Shown in pieces: positions 1 through 9,729 of a stretch of DNA of 64,000 nucleotides (positions are counted from its first letter, which is position 1; each line of letters begins with the position of its first letter). A model generated the notes under the pieces. The model was given only the letters and a program-made list of their open reading frames with translations, was not told the origin of the DNA and did not search any database. Origin of the DNA: Diprion similis (taxonomy: Eukaryota > Arthropoda > Insecta > Hymenoptera > Diprionidae); NCBI RefSeq assembly GCF_021155765.1, contig NC_060110.1, forward strand, positions 5,332,001-5,396,000, read 5' to 3'. The position numbers and the translations under genes are program-made.

Positions 1-558
1 ACGACATAACCTAAGTTTTGAATTTTTTTGTTCATGAGGTAAATCATAATTCTTGGGCTTTTCGTATCTTAATTATCTTTCTTGGTTGGATCGTGTGATG
101 CCAGTTTTTTTGTGAACCATAGTCCACGGCTCTGAGTCCCTGTAAGCCGGCGTTTGACCGGTTTCACTGCATGATTTCGTTGAGAAATTAATTTCGTCAA
201 AATTATGGTTGAGCGACCTCGTAGCTACCGAATAGGTATCTTTTATATTTCTTATTTTCTCTGATTTTCTTGTGATTTTATACTAGAACTGCTTCTGTAA
301 TTTTTATCGTCTTTTACTATCGCTATATTTCTTTTCTCTTAGTTTTCTGTGCTAGTATTGCTTATTGTATTTTACTGCTTTTGTATCGTATCGTCTATTA
401 TATTTTATTTGCTTTTGTGCATGATTTTCTATCCCAAATCGAGTACCTTAGAGTACAGCCGAGCGAGTAGATTAAGCCGCTAAGTACTACCGTACTTTCT
501 GTCGCTTTCATCTATGGTAAAACGGTTTATAGGGGTGAAAACGACGCCCAAAGATGGG

Positions 559-700
559 CACCCAACAAGGTGATTTCTTGATGCGCTCGATGGATTTGAA
601 TGAAACTAACGCTGAAGTTTTCCTATTCACTAGAAAAAAAATTTTTGTGTTGGTTTCATTCGACTACATGAAGTGCGTCAAGAAATCACTCCGTTGAGTG
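559..700. repeat. Hairpin element with ~52-bp inverted arms
   Basis: The arm at 559-610 is matched in reverse complement by 649-700, with roughly four of five bases identical and the core GTGATTTCTTGA exact. The loop of about 38 bases is AT-rich. Such a structure is typical of a small palindromic MITE. No target-site duplication is obvious, so the superfamily is not assigned. The rest of 1-1020 is AT-rich DNA in which I see no gene. Confidence 0.65.
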
Positions 701-1499
701 ACAATATTCTTGGCAGATATTCTGAGCTCTCTTGAAATATTTCATCCCAGACCAAAGGTTTCATACATATTAGAGTATTTCAGTATTCACTAGCAAAGTA
801 TTGGAATCTAACAATTAACAAAAGTGAGTACTAATGATCTCTATTACTGGAGTACTCAATTACTGGTAAAAATGTTACTAGATCGTCGAACTTCAGTACT
901 TCGGTGCTTATTTTCCCCATTGAGTTTCCCTGATTGTTGGTTGGTGGAATAACTGATCGGTGATAAATAATTATTGAATGGATGTAGTCCATGAAGAATT
1001 CTTCCACCATTCAAAAATACAATTTTATTTATAATTCTGATGACTACATATTGACACAAAGTTATGTGTATATTGGAAGATTTTCAAATTGGTCATATTA
1101 ATTCCATTTTGAAACCCATTGCAGGACATGAAGATAATAATTTTGTTCATTACTGCGGTAGTTCGTAGTCATTACCTTGATCATTACTGATAAATGTGTT
1201 ATTGCAAAGTCACAACTTGAATTTTATAAATCTATGAAGGATAAAATACATATTGCTAGCTTCAGGATTGTGTTATCAGATTGCGGTTTCGATGTGGAAC
1301 CTGAGTATAATTTTTCAAAGAGCCTATTCGTACAATTCTGGGATTAATTTCTGAGCAATTTTGGTATGTTCAAAATTTAGATCTCTAGATTCATTGAACT
1401 GAACCCCATAAATTTCCAGGCTGACTTGGCATCGTAATACGTCGAACAGATGTTATATTTGGGAAAGTTCAATGCTTCGTTATGCTTTTGGAGCCACGT

Positions 1500-2684
1500 T
1501 TAAATCATATTCTTGATGATGGTATTCAGCATGTCATTGTAGGTTTTGAGTAAGTTGATCTTATTCTGGTAGGGAATATTGCTATTGATTATTGTCTGTG
1601 GGATATCTCTTTCAGCTCTTGGTTCTCCAACACTTGATTTCAGATGCTGGATTCCACGAACCTGAAATATAGGTATGTTACCAATCGTGATCGTTGCGTG
1701 ATGAATTGAAAATTTATCAATACTAGTTAAAAAAAAAACACGTTGAGAAAATAAAGACACGATTTAAATCCCGGTGAAAAATAGACTAGATTCAATTGAA
1801 TCAATTGGTGTAAAGCCATGTAAAACTTTGGTTTGCAGTTTTAGATTTATTAAAAAATAAATAGTGCTACATGGTTTCACTTTTACTTGGACGAATTATG
1901 TTGATAAAATATCGGTATTTGTCTTTTAGGAGAAACGATAAATCATATCTAAAAAGAATAGCAAACGGCGACAGAAACCAGCACACTCATTGGGTAATTC
2001 TAATCAAGGGGAAAATCACTCGAAACTTGAGTGACACAATAATTTTTTCAGTTCCACTGATTTAAATTAATTCAGGTATTTGAAATTAATTTTTTCAATT
2101 TGAATGAATTTCTTTAATTTAACTTAATTCATTTCGATTCAATTCATTTTAATTCATTCTTTTGTATCTCTTGTTAATTCAAATTAGTGTTTCTTCTCTT
2201 TGAACAGACAATTCTGGCACGAATCCAAATCAATTCAAATCAACTTGTCCTAATTTTCAATAACTTAATTATTTCTCCGTTAATTCTTATTATTTTAGTT
2301 ACTTTTTAATACGCCAGTTAATTCTCCGTATTTCAGTTATTTTGCAGTAATTCAGTAATTACCATTAATTCGTGTGAGTTAGAATTAATTCACCAACCTA
2401 TTGACACATCAATTCGGCGAATAATTTTCCCCTCGATTCTAATACCCGGACTGCAATAATACGCATTTTAAACAAGAATTTTATTAAAACAATTATTCAA
2501 TTGGTCGAATTAATCTGTTATTTTTTCTAATAAATAATTATACAAATGCCAGTATTTGGATGAAAATACTTACATCAGAGAAAGACGATTGCTTTTCGTT
2601 TGCTGGAAGTGGAGATGATCCAACCAGCGCCATTAAAGCCATTGCGAAAATTATGAGAGTGACAGTAGTCTTCATGTTAATAAA
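1500..2684 (-). CDS. Small secreted peptide precursor, 87 aa, unknown family
   Basis: Coding exons are 2675-2574 (34 codons, phase-0 GTAAGT donor) and 1661-1500 (53 codons plus TAA, acceptor TATATTTCAG). A further acceptor (CCTACAG) lies at 2685, nine bases before the ATG, so the 5' UTR is spliced. The first exon is a textbook signal peptide: MKTT, then a hydrophobic core to about residue 19, then a small-residue cleavage site near VGSS. The mature part has about 65 residues and no cysteine. It carries a possible dibasic-like RAER site and ends in a helix-prone Lys/Asn/Ile-rich tail (NKINLLKTYNDML to KNMI). The product should be secreted. I recognise no family; a gland, venom or reproductive peptide are all possible. 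An AATAAA (reverse strand) lies at 1029-1024. Both junctions agree in phase and the signal peptide is clear, so the model is likely; the function is unknown. Confidence 0.6.
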
Positions 2685-2981
2685 CTGTAGGAAAAAACGA
2701 CATTCAATGATAATTATGATTCATACATTATGATCCAGAACCATGCATGAATCTATTCAACTATTGCGTCAATAATTTCTAACTAACTTCATTAGCAGAG
2801 AAAGCAGACGGTAGGTAATTTGATTTTCTTTCAGCGATGAAACATTCTCGAATCAAATGTGTTACTTTGAATTGCGTTAATAACAGATGATAAGTTCAGT
2901 TTAGACCTATATCACCCAAGCAGTATTACTAGTTATGGAAAATTGGTCAAGAATTTAGTTGTCCAACAGTGGCGGTCTTAC

Positions 2982-3050
2982 CTTATGAAACTGAGGATCT
3001 GTCTCCGGATCGGTAATGTGCTCTTTGCTAAACAAACATGGGCTTTTATA
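2982..3050 (-). promoter_or_regulatory. TATA promoter and non-coding exon 1 of the secreted-peptide gene
   Basis: On the minus strand TATAAAAG occupies 3050-3043. About 30 bases downstream (near 3020) a transcript would begin, and a good donor (CATAAG then GTAAGACC) ends the exon at 2982. The next acceptor is at 2685, immediately before the signal-peptide exon. TATA spacing, donor and acceptor together support a short 5' UTR exon. Confidence 0.5.
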
Positions 3051-3599
3051 GGAACACGTATCAGAATGTAGGTAAACTTCTTATAATCATAATAATTCTG
3101 TCTGATTAGACGCGCGTTGCAAAAGTTTCACGGGATTCCCCTTTGTGATTATCCTCAATGACCTCACGATCTCTCACGAGCTTTGATAAATTATGATTCA
3201 CCTCGTAGCTGTTGCAGCACGTATCCAAGTCTCCCTCTGTGATAACTATTATTATTATTATTTTTTTATTTTATTTTTGTTTTCACATTTCTCCCACGAA
3301 TGCTGCTTTTTTCGGTTAAATACTCCGCAGAAATTATAGAAGTATAATATAATACCCTGCAATATTATTTACAAATCCGGGTACTTGCTGCACATTAAAC
3401 ATTATTATACGGGAAATTGCTATGTTAATTTTTCATAGAAGTGTAATTTAACAGGAAAATTGAAAATTTTCTACCTGTGGGGTCCGGGTTGTTTTCGGAG
3501 AAATTCGTTTACTGCCTCCGACCGTTAGAATTTTATTGTGACTACCTGTCCTAGGCACCGTTGGGGATCTTTCACGAAATCGTGGCCATAAATCGAGGG

Positions 3600-3840
3600 A
3601 TTAACGGAACTTTGCCAAATTTGGTATACCAACGTTTTCGCGGTCGCTGATTTCGAATCCTATATCAAAATTTTGAAAAACAAAATGGTGGCTCCAATAT
3701 GGCTGACTGGAACAAGAATTCTCCAATAAATTCGATAAGAAATCCACTCTTCCGATGTTTTCGAGGTTGTTTATTACGAATCTAAAGTCAAAATTTGAAA
3801 AAAACAAAATGGTGAGCTCAATATGAAAGACTTGTACAGA
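3600..3840. repeat. Two degenerate tandem copies of a ~120-bp repeat
   Basis: The segment around 3670-3712, with AAAACAAAATGGTGGCTCC followed by an AATATGG stretch, recurs in diverged form at 3790-3832, and the flanking GTTTTCG..GG segments recur too. An open frame here on the minus strand is a by-product of the repeat. The remaining DNA between 3051 and 4059 shows no gene. Confidence 0.5.
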
Positions 3841-4059
3841 AAAATATTTTATTCAGACCAAAATGACAATGATTCATTTGAAAGTAGGTTGCTATAGAAA
3901 TCTTAAAATTATGATAATACGTAGTGATTACGAAAATATTTAAATTATATTGATTTTTATACACTAAATAGAATGCTATTCATTTTCAAGTAAATATAGG
4001 GCAATATCAGGAAATTATAATATTTATTCGTTAATTAATCTACTCAGCAATCCGGAACT

Positions 4060-6284
4060 TCAGTAGTCTTCGTCAGACGAATCGCTGGAGTCGCAGTCAG
4101 TAGACTCAACTGGAAAAGAGCTTGAGCTACCCTCACTTGTTGTAATATTTGGCGCAATTAATAAACGTAGTACTTCTGGCAACAATGATTTTGATTTTTT
4201 TAATGGCAATTTGCGCAAGCTAGATATGTGCGGGTCAGATGTTAATAGAAGCCGTGAAAAAAGGTATTCCATAGTTTTTACCCTGGAACATTTCCTCGTA
4301 AAATCTATTCTATACTTCTTGATATACTTATTGCAAGACTCTTGAGCGTCTTCAGACATTTGTCCGATTAGCATAGAGCCGAATTTAGTATTTCCGCACC
4401 GTGAATCAAAATTTTATGCAGCGAAGTTGGCATATGATACCAATGATACAAGCGCGCGAAGTCGCGAGCTGTTTGTAAGGCATAATCTTGAAATCTAATT
4501 GAATCAATTTCATGACCACTCGAAAGAGCCTGCAGTATGATATGGAAACGTTTTATTAAATCTTCATCCACCCCTGTGATAGAAGCCGAAACACTAGAAT
4601 TTTCAAAAAATCGTCGAGCGGTATTCCCGTCATTCGAGCTACCAAACCCAGGCTTCGGTTGATCGACTATCAATCCTAATCGTAATCGGAAACCTTTTTG
4701 AATTCCTTCCTTTCGTATTTTCACACTTTCTTTATCACTTGCAGTACGTGCTTGAGACTTTTTTATGTCAAGTTTGTACCCTACATGTAAACAGCACTCG
4801 AAGAATCTAATCCATGCATGCAAAGTTGACAACCCAAACTGTAAATGATCCCTCTTGATTTTCCTGTTCAACATCGCATCAATATTGTTGAAGTCTTTTG
4901 AAGTAGCGTCACACAAGTAGCAGCGTTGAGTCGATGCAGTTTCTGTGATCGCGTTACAAACTTTACCGTCAATCATGGTGAAAGCAAGGTCAATTGAAAC
5001 GATTATTGGTTTGGAGTTTACCACAGTTTCGAAAGGTACAAGGTTAGATGCTTGTTGTTTAATGAATTCCATTTCATTAACGGTGGCTTCACTATTTTCG
5101 TGCAAAAATTGAATCCTGATTGGTCGGCAAAAACGAGGAGATGATGACCTTGGATTTTTCCATACAATAAGTGTATTCTGTGATTCTGGGTCGACTGATA
5201 AAAGCTGTAGTGGAACGAGTGATGTGAAGAAAATTTTCGCATCGGACTTGCTTCCGTCATCATCGGAAAATTTTTGTGTGAATGTACTCTGGCCAGAAGT
5301 GCCATCGCAACCCCACTTACAAATTAAATTCAAGTTACGAACTTTTTCGCGAGGCATACTGTCAATCAAATCTGCTTGAGTCAACAGGTTCCTTTTAATT
5401 GTGTGATCCAGCAAAGCCTGCAGTTTTACTTCGGCGCTACATTCCGTTATAGTGATGTCTGATTTGGTTGGGTAACAATTGGGCTTGCATTGACGAACTT
5501 TGTTGTAGGATGGAAATAAAGTGGAATTATTTTCTCTGCTTGCACTACGAATTGTCTGGTATTGTGATTTAGATAAATTCGCTTTAACTAAGATCGACAG
5601 AGCAGCTTCAGGAGAAAGAAGGGTTTCCGAAATCGATCCGATAGATCCCCTATACTGTTTTGCTTTCGATGAGCTTCCAAGTGTGATATCTTGAACAACT
5701 TTTGCAGCATCTGTTTTACCAGGTGCCCGAAGACTCATTTGGGTCGCATAGGATAATTCTTCGGTACTTGTCCCTGCACGCAATTGTTCAGTCTTCCTCC
5801 GTTTTGTACGGCGCTCACTAGCTTCGGAAAATTCAGAAGAAGGCCGATCTGTGTTGCTGGATTTTGGGGCCTCCAGAGTTTTTTCGAATGGAACGAACAC
5901 ACTCAGCCATTCGGAAAACTTATCGAAAAATTTGTCCTCGTGCCTCGAAACGATTTTCCATTTCTCATTGAATCTTGTCAACAATCTGCGGATGGTAAGT
6001 TTTAGATCATCCGATAGCGTAAAAGGACGTTGTAATTTTTCGGACATGGCCTTCTCAATTTCCTCATACGCTGCAGCTGCACCCTTATTCAATTGGTTTT
6101 TCAGCAGAAGGAATATGTCCCTTCTGGTCAAACCCGGTACCGCATTTTTCCTGGTAGAACCAGGTACCGCAGGTGCAGGACCATCTACATCGGCCGAAGA
6201 TTCTGAAAAATCAAAGTGTACATATAAATAGGCCATTACATATTCAACCTCACTTGCTATTATTCGATTCGCAATATTGTTCAT
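4060..6284 (-). pseudogene. RAG1/Transib-like DDE transposase, split by one frameshift
   Basis: Main frame 6284-4368 (ATG at 6284, 638 aa), then frame 4374-4060 (about 104 aa). Residues below count from a TTG codon one triplet upstream. Against RAG1 as I remember it, the order of key residues is kept. D328 in KWGCDGTSG matches D600. D440 in TMIDGKV matches D708, 16 residues before the zinc pair C456/C459 in CYLCDATSKD (RAG1 CTLCDATR). H624/H629 in LHKILIH match the FHKTLAH pair. E12 of the second frame, in QESCNKYIKKYR, matches E962 in NESGNKLFRRFR. The frames overlap at 4374-4368 and are offset as expected from one lost base, between the H pair and the catalytic E, so the first frame alone cannot be active. 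No RING or other RAG1 N-terminal domain and no RAG2-like gene is visible. Terminal repeats (expected to start CAC) were not located. A recently active Transib-type DNA transposon is likeliest; a host-adopted gene is possible. Confidence 0.75.
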
Positions 6285-6287
6285 CAA

Positions 6288-7531
6288 TTGTCATTAATCA
6301 TTCAGAACAGAGAAACAAGCTAATGTTTTGGGGGGAGGGAGAGAGGGAGGGGTTCCTGGGGCACCGGACCCATAATGTGAGTACACCCCTGGGTAGATAT
6401 TTCGAAACTACACAATTTTTGTCGAAACCATTTCTCTATACTTCAGATTTCCTTGTTCGAAATTGAGAAAAATGCACTTTTCAATATAAAAAATTGCATC
6501 AACAGCGGTGGTGCTAAAAATCGCAAATTTTTATTTTTGTTTTCTCTAAACAATATATCAATCTACAAGCTAAAACAAGAAAAACCGCTGAACAATGCCG
6601 GACAATTCAACTTTTCTCTACGTGTTTACAATCTTTCGTTGTAATTTTACGGTAATTTTAGCAAGTATCATTCTTTTTTTTATATCACATGCATCAATCT
6701 TATAAAATGAGAATTTCATGGTGATATTGTACACACTTTCCCCTTTCGAATCCATTTTTTTGATATTTTTTCAGTTGATTATTGTGACCTTCAGCACGTT
6801 CTAAATATAACAGTGAGAATTGCACTCGGAGCGCGGTGCGTCTAGCTCGAGCGAGGGTCACTTTAGAACTGGAATACAACAGCAGGGTTAAGGGATTAAC
6901 CCCTTCCAAGACTGGAATCTGACGCTTGGACTATTACTCTACCTGACCCCCCACTTCAAAACCCCGCAAATAAAACTTCATTTTTGACCTTTTGGCCAGG
7001 GATTTTGGATTCTGTCCCACTGGCTTGTCCGGACAGTAGGTACGCGAAGGGTCGGAAGGGTTGCGTATTGTTTAAGCACAAGTCATACCTGCATGCTCCC
7101 ACTTTCCTCCTGTATACAAAATTTCCATTCCTACAACTAAGACTTCCGGTACAAATTATTAACCAATCCTGGATTCCCACCAATCACAATAATCAACCAA
7201 TAGGAAAAATTGACGAATCAATAAAATCCTACTCCCTCCACATTTTCTTAAAACTCCTTCACATTCCTTCTTCTATTTTTTCGAAATAGTCAGTTCTCAT
7301 CGAGACATCAAACTACCAACAGTTCCTATCAAGACCTCAAGCCAGTGACAACTACCTAACGATTTCAAAGTGGAATTGCTTCCGACAGGTATGCTATTTT
7401 ATTTTCCGACCAATGTGTTTCACGGTATTGTACTGCGTGCATTCTTATTTATCCATTTCACAATACGAAATGCAAATACTCATTTCTACCGGTTACTGCA
7501 ATCAATTTATAAAACTCATAGCTATGTATAC
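6288..7531. other. Gene-free stretch
   Basis: This is AT-rich DNA upstream of the transposase frame, with a purine tract near 6335-6355. A sequence resembling an insect initiator (TAGTCAGTTC) near 7290 precedes a donor-like CGACAG/GTATGC at 7386, and could mark a non-coding first exon for the weak gene traces at 7979-8464. No open frame here looks coding. Confidence 0.4.
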
Positions 7532-7924
7532 TAGGGTGTCCCTTAAGGGGAGACGTCAGTGAAACTCTAAACTATTTCGATTTGCTTGAAACTTGAACTT
7601 ATAATAAAACTCCTTAAAAAAAGTGGGTTTCATTCGGTTCCAATCAGTTACGTTCCACATGTGTCCACTTATTATTTAAAACAACGTCAGAAAGTGGTGT
7701 TTTTCAAAAAACTCTGCGTCACAATTCTCATTATAAAAATCTGAAAAAATTCTACAACCACCTAATTGTTCCAATAATTGGTAATTTAAAATTTCCACAA
7801 GAATTGTCAACTTAGAGTTGATATTAAGAGGTCAAATTTTCAGGGAATTTTTTTTAACAATCTGGAAGCGTTTGAACCCCTGGAGCATGAAAATTCAAAA
7901 ACATTCCTGCTAAGGGACACCCTA
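7532..7924. mobile_element. Non-autonomous hAT-type MITE, 393 bp
   Basis: The element begins TAGGGTGTCCCTTA at 7532 and ends in the exact reverse complement, finishing GGGACACCCTA at 7924. It is flanked by a perfect 8-bp direct repeat, ATGTATAC, at 7524-7531 and 7925-7932. An 8-bp target duplication with TAGGG termini is the signature of the hAT superfamily. The interior is AT-rich with no transposase, so it would have depended on an autonomous hAT elsewhere. The perfect duplication suggests a recent insertion. Confidence 0.85.
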
Positions 7925-7978
7925 ATGTATACTTGAAATGTGGCAGTGATACGGATGACTTTTGTTTTGTCACTACAG

Positions 7979-8464
7979 ATTTACCGCCGAGCACGTACAA
8001 ACATGTCATATTGTTTACTTTTTCTTAATTATAATTTATACATTGATAACACAGATTGGACTCGTTTTATGTCCCTGTACCAATAGGTACACTAATGACC
8101 ATAATCCAAACACCAATCTACATGACAATAGTAAATTATTTACAAATTTTCGAATTATTCTTGATCATTTTCAATCAAATTGTAGTTTTACTTTTTTTAT
8201 TCCTATTTCGCTATGTGATGCAGCAATAATGATCGGGTTTATTCTACTGCCGAAGAAGACACAAAATATCAAGGTCTACCTGTAAAAAAGTGTTGATCAG
8301 TATCAGTGCCAATAGTAATAGTGAATACTGCGAGGAATACTGCAGAAGTAATCGTGGTTATCTGAGTAACGGGAGTGGAAACAATATTTGCTCCGAATGC
8401 GATATTTCACAACGATTTTATAAACAGTTTAACGATAAAGAGCCCATAGTGAACAACAATTCAT
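7979..8464 (+). pseudogene. Possible broken small cysteine-containing gene
   Basis: After a long pyrimidine tract an acceptor (GTGATGCAG) opens an exon at 8223. It reads NNDRVYSTAEEDTKYQGL and then stops at a TGA (8298-8300) just past a run of six A (8284-8289). In the +1 frame the reading continues to 8464 with four cysteines arranged C-x3-C-x15-C-x2-C (EYCEEYC, then ICSEC). The two protein-like halves meet at a homopolymer, as expected of a one-base loss or a sequencing error. An upstream segment at 7979-8086 (acceptor CACTACAG, donor at 8087) is phase-compatible, but no start codon was found in that frame. No family is recognised. The call is tentative; chance frames in AT-rich DNA remain possible. 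Confidence 0.25.
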
Positions 8465-8934
8465 GAGGTGATCTGTACATGTTTTAAAGATTTTTCTTTA
8501 CTTTTCTTATTTACGTTTTATAGATTCTTATAGATTTTCACATTTACATATAGGCATACAACACTGTATAACTTCATAAATTTGTACTTATACTGGACAA
8601 TTTTATTTTGAAATATATCATTTTGGTTCCAAAGAGAGTTTCGAAGTCGGTACGGCTACACGTGGGCGTTGACAGAAGGATTTAAAGGCCATTACTCTTG
8701 GGCAAATTGTCCTAACCAGTACTTGGCGGGAGAAAATATTCGATTCTTAAATATATAGCGCATTGCGCGAAGCTACTATCGCGGCACTTTAAAGTCCATC
8801 CTGGACAGTAAGCGAAACCCCCGACGGCTGTTCGTAATTGTATAGTTTTGTAACATTGTAACTTTGTAACATTGGCCACATGGTTAGCGATTTGCAAGGG
8901 GTTTCGGGCAGTGTTATATATGTATATGTATTAT

Positions 8935-9120
8935 TGCAATTGTTTGATAGTTAACCCCTTCTTCTGATTTATTAAAAATATAAAATCGCAAACGTGGGTT
9001 TATGACGTCATCGTCGAAGAAAGATAGTTTTGTAGATTTAGAGCTGACGTCATAATCTTAACTTTGCAATTTTATAATTTTAGTCAATCAGAAGATGGGG
9101 TTGACTATCAAACAATTGCA
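8935..9120. mobile_element. Palindromic MITE with ~80-bp inverted repeats
   Basis: TTGCAATTGTTTGATAGT followed by an ACCCC..TCTTCTGATT segment at the left is mirrored at the right end (AATCAGAAGATGGGGTTGAC to CAATTGCAA). The similarity continues inward to a shared TATGACGTCAT motif, so nearly the whole 186 bp can fold on itself. Arms are imperfect and no target duplication is clear. It carries no open frame. Confidence 0.7.
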
Positions 9121-9416
9121 AAAATCAATTATAGCCCTACAAACGATTCTATATCGCTATATTACGGAATTTATTGAAAAGATTGAACTTTATATATGAT
9201 TGTTGACTAAATACATGTAGAATTTTTTATTATTTCATTTAAAAAAAATCGTTTCACCATCAAATAATTCTAACTGCACTACAATCATCTACAGACGAAC
9301 TGCAAACGATTTTACTAATTAGAATAGATTAGATTGATGGCTTGTTGGCTAGACTGATACTAATCGCAAATCGCAAAGTATATCGCACATCTTGTATATA
9401 CATGGTAAATACTGTC

Positions 9417-9729
9417 GGTGCGTTCCGAAATTAGCCTGCAACGCCAATAATTCCCTAGGACAGAGGCAGAGCTACTAATGAACTCGAGATCGCAAAAGAG
9501 ATAAAAGATCGTTGACAGCACCCCGAGCCAATATCAGAACGCACCCTGCATTTGCTCCAAGTCGCACACCGATCTCGTAGGTCGCAGCGCAACTAATTGC
9601 CCTCAGTTACGAAATTAGCTCTCAGTGTTGTCAACAATCTTTCATTTCTTTTGTACTGCCTACTTCGTGAGTAGCTCTACCTTCGTTCTAGGGAGTTTTT
9701 AGCGCTGCCAGCTAATTTCGGAACGCACC
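9417..9729. mobile_element. Foldback MITE, 313 bp, GGTGCGTTCCGAAATTAG ends
   Basis: The ends are exact inverted copies of GGTGCGTTCCGAAATTAG. Similarity continues through the arms: CCCTAGGACAGAGGCAGAGC at left against a reverse-complement counterpart at right, then AAAAGAGATAAAAGATCGTTG against its counterpart. The complete element is therefore an imperfect hairpin. The termini recur internally in degenerate form (TTACGAAATTAGCTCTCAG near 9607), suggesting nested or duplicated arms. No target duplication was recognised. Confidence 0.7.

Noticed and set aside
5784..6231. + strand frames over the transposase N-terminus
   Set aside because: They are antisense to the long transposase frame, with no independent evidence.
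4060..6284. hAT or mutator assignment for the transposase
   Set aside because: The CxxC, HxxxxH and QESxNK blocks and their order fit RAG1/Transib and not the hAT RW or mutator signatures.
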